A stretch of DNA of 64,000 nt, taken from assembly GCA_963766195.1 (NCBI GenBank), contig CAVXYY010000001.1:434001-498000 (forward strand), read 5' to 3'. Numbering within the stretch: position 1 is the first letter of the stretch; each line of letters begins with the position of its first letter. Made by a program: the position numbers and the translations under genes. Below the pieces are notes generated by a model. That model was not told where the DNA came from. It did no database searches and saw nothing but the letters and a program-made list of their open reading frames with translations. The DNA comes from JAHEFT01 sp963766195 (GTDB lineage Bacteria > Pseudomonadota > Gammaproteobacteria > Xanthomonadales > SZUA-36). This document shows positions 18,727 to 27,602 of the stretch, piece by piece.

Positions 18727-20777
18727 CGGTTCAGCAGCGCGATGAAGTCCGGGTCGGCGCGCAATCCGTCCCAATGCGGGTCAAGCTCGACATAGCGGAC
18801 GGAGACCGAACTTGGGCCGGGCAACAAGGGCTCAAGCAGTTTGAGCGCACGTTCTTTTTCGCCGACCAGCGCCAGGGCCCGCGCCATGTTATAGCGATTC
18901 TCCATTACGACAAGCGCGTCAAACGGCTCAGCGCTGAAGGCCAGGTCAGCCTGCTCGACCGTGCCTGCCCGGTCGTTGGCAGCCGCATAAACCTGGGCCA
19001 GTGCGAAATGCTTCCGGTAGTCGTTGGGGAATTCACTGTCTGGCGCCAGCAAACGTTCGACCGCCCGGTTGGCTGCCGCCCGGGCAGACTCAAGATCGCC
19101 GGACAACCGGTAGGCCGTCGCACTCAGGGTCTCATTGAGGTAATAGCGCATACGCCAGGTCTCGAGTTCGGGCGGCCAGTCTCTGGCGAACTGTTGTGCC
19201 CCTGCAAAATCCCGCGCCAACAGGAGTGGCTCCCACATCGCCAGCCGGGTGTTGGGGTCAGTCGAGCGAAGTGTTTCCTCTGACAGGTCAAGTGCCGCCT
19301 GCACATCACCCTGTTGCAGGTTGACCTGGCTGGTATAGGCTTTTGACCACATGGCCAACAGTCGCATGGCGTTGGTTTTATCGAACGCCGCCAATGCTTC
19401 GTCAAGGCGATGCAGGTAGCTCAATGTCTGCCCGTATTCGAGCCAGTTGAATGGCGCACGTGGATCCAGCTCCAGTGAGCGATGCATTGATACGAGGGCT
19501 TCTTCAATACGCCCTGCCCGTCGCAAAGTCCAGCCACGCCACATATGAGCCTGGGCGTTATTCGGCATCAGGGCAATCGCCCGGTCGAGATAACCGAGCG
19601 CAGCCTCGTAGTCGAGCTGTCCCCAGTAATGATAAAACCCCTCCGCCATTTGGATTTCCGGCAGTTCCGGATCAAGGGCAATCGCCCGGTCGATGGCCGC
19701 TCGCGACGCTTCACGGTCGGCCAGGTTGCCTTCGTAAGACCAGTACAGGGTCAGGTAAGCCTCGGCCAGGCCCACGTAGGCGAGCGCAAATTCCGGATCA
19801 ATCGAGATGGCTTCCTGATACAAGTTAACCGCCGCCTGCCATTCCATTTTCGTGTTGCCAATCGTCAGTTGTTTGCCGCGAAGGTACAGGTCATAGGCGG
19901 CAAGGCTGCCGGTAGGCGCCGACCGCTCCGCATCCAGGGAACTGCCACTCAGCGTGGCGTGCAGGGCGTCGGCGATGGCCAGCGTGATTTCCGACTGGAT
20001 GTCGAACAGGTTGTCGGTGGTCAGTTCACGGTCGTAGCTCTCAGCCCACAGGTGTTCGTCGGTTACCGTATCGATCAGCTGCATATTGATGCGCACGCGA
20101 TTGCCGGAACGCTGCACCCCACCCTCCAGGATATGGCGGACGCCCAGTTCCTCGCCGATCTGCTTCATGTTCTTGGTGGTATCGCGGTATTCCATGACCG
20201 AGGTGCGCGAGATCACCTTGAACGCATCCTGCTTGGCCAGCCGCGTCAGCAAATCGTCGTGGATACCGTCGGTGAAATACTGGTCATCGGGATTGGGACT
20301 ACGGTGTGCAAAGGGTAGTACAGCGATGGATTTGTCGTCTATGCGACCGGCGGACTTCTGCGGCGGTGAGGGCGGAACCGGCGCTTCCGTGACGACAACG
20401 GCGGGGTCCGTTTCGATCAGGGTTTCGCCGCCGCCAACCAAGAATTTGTCGGCCACAAAGTAGACCAGTGCGACAACCAAAACCCCGATGATCGCCCGAT
20501 CCAGTTTGCGGCCGGTGATGTTGGCAATGGACTGAGAGCGGTCGACCTCGGATTCGCGTTTCAGTCCCTCCGGCGTCATTTCAAAAGCCCACGCCAGGAC
20601 CAGCGCCAGGAAAAAGCCGATCACCAGCACGGCCAGGATCATCTTGCCGCCCCACTCGGGCAGTTCGAGGATATCGCCGATCACGTCGAACATCTGCAAC
20701 AGCACCCACGCGGCCACCGCGTAAGCGATGCCCACACGGAATACGTTACGGCGCTTGAGTTCGGCAATGAAGCCCAT
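18714..20777 (-). CDS. TolB-like/TPR membrane protein
   Basis: 687 residues starting MGFIAELKRRNVFRVGIAYAV at 20777 (an earlier start at 20819 would add 14 residues and does not fit the paralogues). Two membrane helices lie within about residues 15-75, followed by EMTPEGLKRESEVDRSQS, a third helix (AIIGVLVVALVYFVADKFL), a Pro/Val linker, the TolB N-terminal-like domain (SIAVLPFAHRSPNPDDQYFTDGIHDDLLTRLA... HILEGGVQRSGNRVRINMQLI), and a long TPR region with DPEFALAYVGLAEAYLTL and LDRAIALMPNNAQAHMWRG. It belongs to the COG5616-type family. Intact, unlike the paralogue at 11181. The role is unknown; the design suggests a membrane-tethered scaffold. Confidence 0.8.
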   Translation of the reverse strand: MGFIAELKRRNVFRVGIAYAVAAWVLLQMFDVIGDILELPEWGGKMILAVLVIGFFLALVLAWAFEMTPEGLKRESEVDRSQSIANITGRKLDRAIIGVLVVALVYFVADKFLVGGGETLIETDPAVVVTEAPVPPSPPQKSAGRIDDKSIAVLPFAHRSPNPDDQYFTDGIHDDLLTRLAKQDAFKVISRTSVMEYRDTTKNMKQIGEELGVRHILEGGVQRSGNRVRINMQLIDTVTDEHLWAESYDRELTTDNLFDIQSEITLAIADALHATLSGSSLDAERSAPTGSLAAYDLYLRGKQLTIGNTKMEWQAAVNLYQEAISIDPEFALAYVGLAEAYLTLYWSYEGNLADREASRAAIDRAIALDPELPEIQMAEGFYHYWGQLDYEAALGYLDRAIALMPNNAQAHMWRGWTLRRAGRIEEALVSMHRSLELDPRAPFNWLEYGQTLSYLHRLDEALAAFDKTNAMRLLAMWSKAYTSQVNLQQGDVQAALDLSEETLRSTDPNTRLAMWEPLLLARDFAGAQQFARDWPPELETWRMRYYLNETLSATAYRLSGDLESARAAANRAVERLLAPDSEFPNDYRKHFALAQVYAAANDRAGTVEQADLAFSAEPFDALVVMENRYNMARALALVGEKERALKLLEPLLPGPSSVSVRYVELDPHWDGLRADPDFIALLNRYRD

Positions 20778-20855
20778 CAAATTTTCCCACAACCTGCTGA
20801 ATGCGGGCCATTTTGACATAAACCCGTTGAAAATGATTGAAGCACTGACAAGGCG

Positions 20856-21604
20856 CTAACCGCGGGACGCCAGCCCCTTCACCAGCACAGTCAGCTCATC
20901 CAGCTGCTGCTGCACCGTTACTATCTGGTGCGACATCCGCTCCCGCTCGTCATGGGCCTGCTTCGTCTGCAGGGCATTTTTTTCCTCCCCCATCACCTCC
21001 AGTATCGATCCAATCATCATGTTCAGGAACACGAAAGCGGTGAGGAAAATGAACGTGAGGTAGTAAATCCAGCTCAGGGGATGCACAGCCATGGTGGCGT
21101 ACATGATATCCGTCCAGTCTTCGAAAGTGACCACCCTGAACAAGGTAAGCATGGCAACAGCCACGTCACCCCACAGCGCTTCGTCAATCGCGGCAAAGAG
21201 CATCGAACCTATCGTGGCGTAGATGTAGAAAATGATGAACATCAGCAGTGCGATATAGCCCATCCGCGGGATCGCTTTCAGCAGGGCGTCAATCAGAAAC
21301 CGCAGTTCCGGGATTACCGAGACCAGTCGCAGGACCCGGAATACCCGCAACAACCTGCCCAGCAGCACCGCCTGGGAATCATCGATGGGCACCAGGCTGC
21401 CTGCAACCACTATGGTGTCAAAGACGTTCCAGCCGTTCCGGAAAAATCGCTTCTTGTCGGTGCAGACGGCAAATCGTACGTTTTGGCGCCGATCGCCAGG
21501 GCGGAGACGACGATGATAAAAATCACGGCTGCGCGGAAAAGCTTGCTGGACTCTATCCGTTCAAGCCGGGCCAGGTACGAGGAGGTTCTGCTTTCCAGGG
21601 TCAT
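20856..21604 (-). pseudogene. Bacterial voltage-gated cation channel, internal deletion
   Basis: The first frame encodes an N-terminal cytoplasmic helix and S1 (KLFRAAVIFIIVVSALAIGAKTYDLP), then stops. The second frame resumes at DKKRFFRNGWNVFDTIVV (S3), S4 with arginines every third residue (GRLLRVFRVLRLVSV), S5, the pore loop FRVVTFEDWTDIMY, S6 and a coiled-coil tail (QTKQAHDERERMSHQ). The S1-S2 loop and the S2 helix are absent: only about seven residues separate S1 from the S3 region, against about 40 in the NaChBac group. A deletion that is not a multiple of three explains both the missing helix and the frame change, so this looks like real loss. The acidic Glu-Asp filter would favour sodium or calcium. 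Confidence 0.75.
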
Positions 21605-21668
21605 ATGTTGTAACTGCTGAGAAGTGTTGACGAATGCGGTAGATTATAGCCCGGAACCACCCAAGCAG

Positions 21669-22349
21669 ATGCTGATGGAAAACTCGCACAGGAAACAATA
21701 TCTCCAGCCCACGCCGACGATCGATTTCAACAGCGGGATCGTTCAGGATTTCATCCGGGACAACAGCCGGGAACACGACCCCGTTGAGGAGCGGGTCATT
21801 GCACTCTACTACGCGGTCCGCGACCAGGTCCGCTACGACCCCTACACGCCCAGTGAAACACCGGCCGATTATGCCGCCAGCCGCACGCTGGAAATGATGC
21901 GCGGCTGGTGCGTGCCCAAGTCCATACTTTACGCCGCCTGCTGCCGGGCGCTGTCGGTTCCCGCCCGGCTCGGCTATGCCGATGTGCGCAATCACCTGTC
22001 CACCGAAAACCTGCGCCGCCAGATGGGTACGGATATTTTTTACTGGCACGGTTACACCGATGTCTACCTGCATGACAAGTGGGTCAAGGCTACCCCGGTG
22101 TTCAATATCGAACTGTGCGAAAAGTTTCGCCTGAAGCCGCTCGAGTTCGATGGCCTGGAGGACTCCATCTACCACCCGTTTGACCTCGATGGCCGCCAGC
22201 ACATGGAATACCTGAACTTCCGGGGCACTTACGCCGACCTGCCGTTCGAGGAAATGACCCGCGACTTCGCAAAGCTCTATCCGAACTGGCGGGACCCCGC
22301 CCGGAAAGCGGATTTTGACCGGGAAGTAGTTCTGGAGACCTCGGCTTAG
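21669..22349 (+). CDS. Transglutaminase-like cysteine hydrolase
   Basis: 226 residues. The core shows Cys81 (MMRGWCVPKSILYAACCRAL) and His127 (IFYWHGYTDVYL), matching the papain-like Cys-His pair of the transglutaminase-like superfamily. The usual third residue (Asp in WxxxDPT) is replaced by WVKATPVFN, as happens in some bacterial branches. There is no signal peptide, so it acts in the cytoplasm, probably as a protease or amidase; no substrate can be given. The start is either ATG 21669 or 21675. It is divergent from the channel remnant. Confidence 0.75.
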   Translation: MLMENSHRKQYLQPTPTIDFNSGIVQDFIRDNSREHDPVEERVIALYYAVRDQVRYDPYTPSETPADYAASRTLEMMRGWCVPKSILYAACCRALSVPARLGYADVRNHLSTENLRRQMGTDIFYWHGYTDVYLHDKWVKATPVFNIELCEKFRLKPLEFDGLEDSIYHPFDLDGRQHMEYLNFRGTYADLPFEEMTRDFAKLYPNWRDPARKADFDREVVLETSA

Positions 22350-22415
22350 AAGGCCCTTTACTGCTCTTCCAGGGCGCGCCAGGCGATGCGATCGCCGGCA
22401 CGACTCATCGGCAGC

Positions 22416-22760
22416 TTACGCTTGCCTGACGATATCGACCGAGATCTCCACTGCCGGGACCGTTCCCCTGTTTTCCAGCCAGTGCGTGGTGTTCCGGTCT
22501 TCAGGCCAGCCCAGTCCCGGGCCATAGTCCGTGGCGACTCCGTTTCGATGGTCGGTGATCGTTCCCTGCAGTATGTAGACCGTGCCCGGTCTGTCTTTAT
22601 GGTCGTGAACCGGGCCGAAGACACCGCCGGGTTCGATGGTCACCATGCGCATTCGAAGTTGACGCCCTTCCATACCCTCAATCTCGGGGCCGAGGTCAAC
22701 CGTTGACAATAACTTTACCGTTACGCCTTTCGTCCCGGGTACTTGCTGTACGTTGCTCAT
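22416..22760 (-). CDS. Small cupin-domain protein
   Basis: 114 residues with ribosome site CAGGAG. The single cupin barrel shows EPGGVFGPVHDHKDRPGTVYILQG (motif 1, with His-x-His) and THWLENRG (motif 2 His), so a metal site is plausible. Single-domain cupins of this size serve as dioxygenases, isomerases or ligand sensors. It lies downstream of the GcvT/oxidoreductase operon on the same strand but is separated from it by a strong hairpin at 22776-22816, so it likely has its own promoter or receives read-through. Confidence 0.8.
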   Translation of the reverse strand: MSNVQQVPGTKGVTVKLLSTVDLGPEIEGMEGRQLRMRMVTIEPGGVFGPVHDHKDRPGTVYILQGTITDHRNGVATDYGPGLGWPEDRNTTHWLENRGTVPAVEISVDIVRQA

Positions 22761-22775
22761 CGCGCTCTCCTGTCC

Positions 22776-22816
22776 AAAAAAGGGGGCCGGATCCAGTTTG
22801 GATCCGGCCCCTTTTT
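22776..22816. repeat. GGGGCCGGATCC palindrome; terminator-like hairpin
   Basis: AAAAAGGGGGCCGGATCC is followed by a five-base loop and its complement ending CCCCTTTTT. The hairpin lies 34 bases after the stop of the GcvT-like gene (22850) and has T runs on both strands, so it can act as a terminator. It is one of ten related copies in the window. Confidence 0.7.
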
Positions 22817-22849
22817 AGACCTCTTTTTTTGCTTTTCTTTCCTTGCCCG

Positions 22850-24064
22850 CTACAAGTCGTTCGGAGGCGTCAGCCTGCGGCGTTCGGGTGAATAGAACGG
22901 CTTGTCCGTCACCCGGCATTTGAACATCTTCCGCTCCCACTGGCACTCGCGGTGCAGGTACACCTCGGCCCACATCTCCTTGTGTCCCTCGAAGTACGGG
23001 GCGTCGATGTAAGCCAGCGCAATGTTCCGCTTCAGCACCGGCGACCACAGGGCCGAGGTCACCTCGCCGACCTGCCGCCGGGCGTCCTCGCTGTCGTAAA
23101 TCAACGCGCCATCGGCCTGCTTGTTCCAGTCGATATCCAGCCCCACCAGCTTGCGCTCGAGTCCCTTTTGGCGCGCCTCGAGCAGTGCCCGGCGGCCGAT
23201 AAAATGGCCTTTGTCCATGTCTACGATCCAGCCGAGGCCGAGTTCGTCAGGCGTCCGGTCTCGCTTGAGCCGCACGGTCTTGAAGCAGGACAGGTATTCC
23301 ACCTCCACCAGGATCAGGCCCGCCTCGATGCGCAGCATGTCCAGCGCGGTGGAACCGATCATGCGGATACCTCGCGGCCGGCCGGCGGCGAACAGCGCTT
23401 CCCACAAGGGAGCAGCGTGCTCCGCCTGCACCCACAGCTCATAGCCGAGGTCGCCGGTGAAGCCGGTGCGTGAAACCATCAGTTCAAACCCCTGCAGGGA
23501 GAAGGTCTCCAGCTGGAACGGCTTGAGCGCCTGGACGCCTTCCAGTCCCATTTTCTTCAGGATATTGCACGAGGTCGGTCCCTGCACGGCAAGCGCAGCG
23601 ATATCCTGCGTTACTTCGCTGATGACGACATCGTAGCCAATGGCGGAGTCTTCCAGCCACTCGAGCTGTCGCTCGGCACAGCACAGGCGGAATACGTCGG
23701 GGGCCAGTCGGAATACGGTGCCGTCCTCGATCACGTGACCGTTGTCGTTGCACCAGACGGTGTACATCACCCGTTTGGGCAGGAGCTTTGTCACGTCGCG
23801 CGTGACCAGCCGGTTCATATAGCGCTCGGCATCCGGCCCGCTGATGTCGTACTTGATCATCGGGCACATGTCGTACACGCCGCAGGTGTTGCGGACCGCG
23901 AAATACTCCTGGACCTCGCAGGCGTACGAGGCCAGGGTCGTGTAGCCGGCCCACTCCTCGTAACGGTCATTCTGGATCAGGTGCTTGTAGGACTCGTAGA
24001 ACGGGGTCTCGAGGATCGGGCGCTCGCTCAGGGGGCGCCGGTTATTGAGCGTATTGGCGATCAT
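22850..24064 (-). CDS. GcvT-like folate-dependent aminomethyltransferase/demethylase
   Basis: 404 residues from the ATG at 24064 (ribosome site GGGAGG). The N-terminal folate-binding domain shows CGVYDMCPMIKYDISGPDAERYMNRLVTRDV, YTVWCNDNGHVIEDGTV and ALAVQGPTSC; SRTGFTGDLGYELWV and MLRIEAGLILVEVEY follow, then the C-terminal barrel. In GcvT the catalytic motif is GGxxDD; here it reads GHVIED, so the first acid is Glu. There are no other glycine-cleavage genes nearby. The gene starts one base after the stop of an FAD oxidoreductase and is the last of three tightly packed genes. A tetrahydrofolate-linked demethylation, as in DmdA or LigM, is a reasonable but untested guess. Confidence 0.82.
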   Translation of the reverse strand: MIANTLNNRRPLSERPILETPFYESYKHLIQNDRYEEWAGYTTLASYACEVQEYFAVRNTCGVYDMCPMIKYDISGPDAERYMNRLVTRDVTKLLPKRVMYTVWCNDNGHVIEDGTVFRLAPDVFRLCCAERQLEWLEDSAIGYDVVISEVTQDIAALAVQGPTSCNILKKMGLEGVQALKPFQLETFSLQGFELMVSRTGFTGDLGYELWVQAEHAAPLWEALFAAGRPRGIRMIGSTALDMLRIEAGLILVEVEYLSCFKTVRLKRDRTPDELGLGWIVDMDKGHFIGRRALLEARQKGLERKLVGLDIDWNKQADGALIYDSEDARRQVGEVTSALWSPVLKRNIALAYIDAPYFEGHKEMWAEVYLHRECQWERKMFKCRVTDKPFYSPERRRLTPPNDL

Positions 24065-24065
24065 C

Positions 24066-25628
24066 TCAGTTTCCTCCCCGAATGATTTGCCGCGCGGCAT
24101 TGCGCCCGGCGATGCCCATGACGTTACCCCCGGGATGGCATCCCGCGCCGCAAAGGTACAGCCCCTCGATGGGTGACCGGTAACGCGACAAAGCGGGAAT
24201 GGGCCGGTTGAACAGGAAAGCCTCGAACACAAGCTCCACGTGATGCCAGTGTCCGCCGCTCATGCCGAATTCGCGCTCGATATCTCTCGGCGTCAACAGC
24301 TCTGCCTTGCGGATGCTGGCACGAATGCCCGGCGCGTAACGCTCCAGTTGGACAAGCACGGTTTCCAGAAAGGCGGCCCGGTTGGCGTCTTCGTCCGGGG
24401 TGTCGTCGTAAGGCAGGTATTGCACCACCGCCGAGAGTACGTGTGTGCCCTTGGCCGTCAGGCTGGCATCGCTGGCGGACGGCACGGTGATCTCCAGCAC
24501 CGGCTGATCCGGGTAGCGGCCGTACTTGCAAGGATTAAAAGCCAGCTCGATCTCGTCCGGGCTGGGCGCAATGATCATCCGGGCGCCAAGCGCTGACTCG
24601 TCCACGCCTTTGAAGGCTGGCGCGCCGTCGAGCTCCAGGTGCAGCTTGGCGGCCCTCCCGCGGGAGCGCAGGTTCCTGACCTGGCGTATGAAGCCGGTAT
24701 CCAGGTGGTCCGGGCTGACCAGTTTGAGGAAGGTTTGTTTCGGATCTGCGTTTGAGATGACACGATCGGCTTTCAGTTGCTCACCGCCTTCCAGAGCCAC
24801 CCCCACGGCCCGGTCATCCTCGATCAGCACGCGCCGTACGCGCGCGCCGGTGCGGATTTCCACGCCAGAGGCCCGGGCCGAGGCGGCCATGGCTTCCGAA
24901 AGCGCACCCATGCCGCCGGCCGGCAGGGCAAGGCCGGTATCGCCATTGCGCTGGTACCCCGCCAGCCGATACAGGTAGGTCAGGACGCTGCCCATGGATC
25001 GCGCCCCCCACTCCCCGCCCCACAGGGCGTCCATGGCGATGGCGGCCTTGAGCTGAGGGCTCTGGAAATACTCATCGAGCAGGTCATAAAGGTTCATGCC
25101 GATGATGCGCAGCAGTTCGCGCATGTGGTACCGGCCCAGCTTGCGAACGCTCCAGCCCGGGCCCAGCAGCGCCAGGCGCTGGCTCCAGGTCTCGATGGAC
25201 AGTTCCGGGGCTGTCTTGTCGAGCATGGGCCGCAGCACGGCGGCAAAACGGTTCATGTCCTCCTGGAATCGCCCGTACGCCTGCTGGTCTTCGGACGACA
25301 GCCCGTCGCCCCGCACGCCGCCGCCTTCGAATACGATGACCGGCCCGTCCAGGTTCAGCGACAGGGTCGTCATGGATTGGGCCGCGAAGTTCAGGCCGTG
25401 TCTGGAGAGATCCAGGTCGCGGACCAGGTCCGCGGGCATGGCGTGCAGGAGGTGTGCTCCTGAAGAGACTTTTACCCCGGGCGCCAGTTCACGGGTCCGC
25501 GCCGCGCCGCCGATGCTGTCATTGGCTTCCAGCACCAGCACGGTCTGGCCGGCCCGGGCGAGATACGCCGCACAGGCGAGTCCGTTGTGGCCGCCTCCAA
25601 TCACGATGTTCTGATATGCGTTTGCCAT
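24066..25628 (-). CDS. FAD-dependent oxidoreductase, phytoene desaturase/PYROXD2 type
   Basis: 520 residues. The start binds FAD (NIVIGGGHNGLACAAYLARAGQTVLVLEAND) and the C-terminus closes the site (IEGLYLCGAGCHPGGNVMGIAGRNAA). The middle holds LPAGGMGALSEAMAASARASGVEIRTGARVRRVLIE, typical of COG1233 proteins. These enzymes desaturate or oxidise C-C or C-N bonds; the family name does not mean carotenoid here, since no carotenoid genes are near. Second gene of the operon, starting two bases after its homologue at 25631 ends. Confidence 0.85.
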   Translation of the reverse strand: MANAYQNIVIGGGHNGLACAAYLARAGQTVLVLEANDSIGGAARTRELAPGVKVSSGAHLLHAMPADLVRDLDLSRHGLNFAAQSMTTLSLNLDGPVIVFEGGGVRGDGLSSEDQQAYGRFQEDMNRFAAVLRPMLDKTAPELSIETWSQRLALLGPGWSVRKLGRYHMRELLRIIGMNLYDLLDEYFQSPQLKAAIAMDALWGGEWGARSMGSVLTYLYRLAGYQRNGDTGLALPAGGMGALSEAMAASARASGVEIRTGARVRRVLIEDDRAVGVALEGGEQLKADRVISNADPKQTFLKLVSPDHLDTGFIRQVRNLRSRGRAAKLHLELDGAPAFKGVDESALGARMIIAPSPDEIELAFNPCKYGRYPDQPVLEITVPSASDASLTAKGTHVLSAVVQYLPYDDTPDEDANRAAFLETVLVQLERYAPGIRASIRKAELLTPRDIEREFGMSGGHWHHVELVFEAFLFNRPIPALSRYRSPIEGLYLCGAGCHPGGNVMGIAGRNAARQIIRGGN

Positions 25629-25630
25629 GT

Positions 25631-27235
25631 TTATGCCCCCTTGCCCAGGTCGCGCAGCACTTCACGTGCCGCATTGGCGCCGGGCGCCCCCATCACGCCG
25701 CCACCCGGATGGGTTGAGGAACCGCTCATGTATAGCCCGGAAACGGGTGTCCGGTATTGTGAATAACCCGGTATCGGGCGGTTGAAAATCAGCTGATCCA
25801 TGGTCAGTTCACCCTGGAAAATGTTGCCCTCGGTGAGACCGGTATCGTCCTCGATGTCCTTGGGCGTGCGGATTTCCATGTGCAGCAGTTTCTGTTTGAA
25901 ATCGGGGCTGAACTCGGCGATCCGGTTCACGATGTGCTCACCCCAGGCCTGCTTGCGTTCCTCGTTCCACTCGCCCTCAGCCAGGCGGTAGGGAACATAC
26001 TGGATAAACACCGACATCCAGTGCTTGCCCTCGGGCGTCATGGTCGGGTCGATCAACGAAGGCATCAGCATGTCGAGATAGGGTCGGTCGGACCAGCGTC
26101 CGGCCTTCCAGTCATCGTAGGCCGATTCCAGTTCATCCAGGTCCTGCGAGATGTGAATGTCACCGGTCAGGCAGGGCGAGCCTTCGGGAATGCCATGAAA
26201 GGTCGGCACCCCGTCGAGGGCGATGTTGACCTTGCCCGATGAGCCGCGGAAGCGGAAATTTTTGACCCGGTCCACCACCCAGGCGGGCAGTTCATCCGGG
26301 CCGATGGCATTGAAAGTCCGGCGCACGTCCATGCTGGAGACCACCAGCCCGGCCTCGATGGTTTCGCCATTCTCCAGCCGCATACCCTTGACCTTGCCGC
26401 GCTCGACGATGAAGTCCGAAACTCCAGCATCAACACGGACAGCGCCACCGGAAGCCAGCAACGAGTCATGCAGCGCCTGCGCGACTGCGCCCATGCCGCC
26501 GCGGGCGAAACCCCAGGCCCCCACGGTGCCGTCGATATCACCCATTGCATGATGCAGCAGAATGTAGGCGGTTCCGGGAGAATAGACCCCGAGTGCCGTA
26601 CCGACAGTCGCGCCACCGGCAATGTAGGATTTGATCGCGCCATTATCCAGGTATTCATTGAGGTAATCGCCCACGCTCATCGTGTAGAAGCGAATGGTTT
26701 CGTGCATCCGCTCCTTGCCGAGACCATAAAAGCGCTTGCCCAGGTAGACCAGTTCCATCAGGTCGCGGGGCTTGAACGAGGTCGGATCCGGAGGCGTGCG
26801 CATCAGCAGCGGCTTGATGAATTCGCATTGCCGATAGATATCCCGGTTCAGTCGCTCGAAGGCATTGGCGTCACGCTTTGACAAGCGCTCCAGGTCGCGC
26901 CGGTTGGCTTCTTCATGCCAATACGCGCCGAGGAAGTCGTGACTGCCATCATCCTTGCGGATGATCTGGGCTCCGCCTCCATAGGGAATAATCTGCAGGC
27001 CATATTTGTAAAGTTCGAGGGCACGGGCGATTTCCTGGCGAAACAGGCTGCACACGTATGAACTGTTCGAGTAGATGAAATCCTTGTAGCGCGGAATACT
27101 GGTGGTCGCGCCGCCAATGTGGCCGTTGCGCTCAAGAACCAGCGTTTTGAGGCCGGCGCGCTGCAGATAACACGCAGTCACCAATCCATTGTGACCCGCC
27201 CCGACGACTACGGCATCGTATTGTTCTTTTTTCAT
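25631..27235 (-). CDS. FAD-dependent oxidoreductase, phytoene desaturase/PYROXD2 type
   Basis: 534 residues from the ATG at 27235 (ribosome site GAGGG). FAD-binding start YDAVVVGAGHNGLVTACYLQRAGLKTLVLERN, internal GFARGGMGAVAQALHDSLLASGGAVRV, and C-terminal VSGLYMSGSSTHPGGGVMGAPGANAA. It is a paralogue of the next gene, and both end with the NRPIPxxSxYR...GLY block typical of the PYROXD2 branch. First gene of the operon; the pair may form a heterodimer or act in sequence on a compound later handled by the GcvT-like enzyme (inference). Confidence 0.85.
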   Translation of the reverse strand: MKKEQYDAVVVGAGHNGLVTACYLQRAGLKTLVLERNGHIGGATTSIPRYKDFIYSNSSYVCSLFRQEIARALELYKYGLQIIPYGGGAQIIRKDDGSHDFLGAYWHEEANRRDLERLSKRDANAFERLNRDIYRQCEFIKPLLMRTPPDPTSFKPRDLMELVYLGKRFYGLGKERMHETIRFYTMSVGDYLNEYLDNGAIKSYIAGGATVGTALGVYSPGTAYILLHHAMGDIDGTVGAWGFARGGMGAVAQALHDSLLASGGAVRVDAGVSDFIVERGKVKGMRLENGETIEAGLVVSSMDVRRTFNAIGPDELPAWVVDRVKNFRFRGSSGKVNIALDGVPTFHGIPEGSPCLTGDIHISQDLDELESAYDDWKAGRWSDRPYLDMLMPSLIDPTMTPEGKHWMSVFIQYVPYRLAEGEWNEERKQAWGEHIVNRIAEFSPDFKQKLLHMEIRTPKDIEDDTGLTEGNIFQGELTMDQLIFNRPIPGYSQYRTPVSGLYMSGSSTHPGGGVMGAPGANAAREVLRDLGKGA

Positions 27236-27316
27236 ATCGCCCTCATCGATCATTGATGAGACAGCATAAACCGCCAACTGCCCGGCCGGCCATACACAAG
27301 TCAATTTCCTTGGGGC

Positions 27317-27596
27317 AAAAAGGGGTCGGACAAAAGCAAAAAGGGGTCGGACCTACGTAAGCAATTGAAAATAAAAAGTTAGACTCTTCATAATTGGAAA
27401 ATATAGGCCTTAAAGCCACCATTCCTTTATGAAATTAGCAGTTTTTTCTGCAAGTGTTTGTAAGGGAATATTGGTTTTCACCAGGACACTCTAAAGGGAT
27501 CAATAATCTGGTCAAATGACCAGTTTAAGGGCAAATTGAACGGGCTCTGGAGCAATATTGCTAATTTTTACAGTAAGATGCGCTGGTCCGACCCCA
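27317..27596. repeat. AT-rich segment bounded by GGGGTCGGACC inverted repeats
   Basis: AAAAAGGGGTCGGAC occurs twice in tandem at the left (from 27317 and from 27337), and the inverted copy CTGGTCCGACCCC lies at 27583-27595. The interior is rich in A and T and holds no convincing gene; it fills the gap 27236-27602. The right end lies seven bases from the stop of the next gene. The interior does not visibly match the segment at 2672-2915, although the ends do. Confidence 0.6.
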
Positions 27597-27602
27597 CCCC
27601 TC

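Noticed and set aside
22850..24064. Glycine cleavage system T protein (gcvT)
   Set aside because: No gcvH or gcvP is nearby, the catalytic motif is altered, and the operon partners are FAD oxidoreductases.
24066..27235. Carotenoid biosynthesis cluster
   Set aside because: The oxidoreductases carry the phytoene desaturase fold, but crtB, crtE or lycopene cyclase genes are absent and the end blocks fit the PYROXD2 branch.
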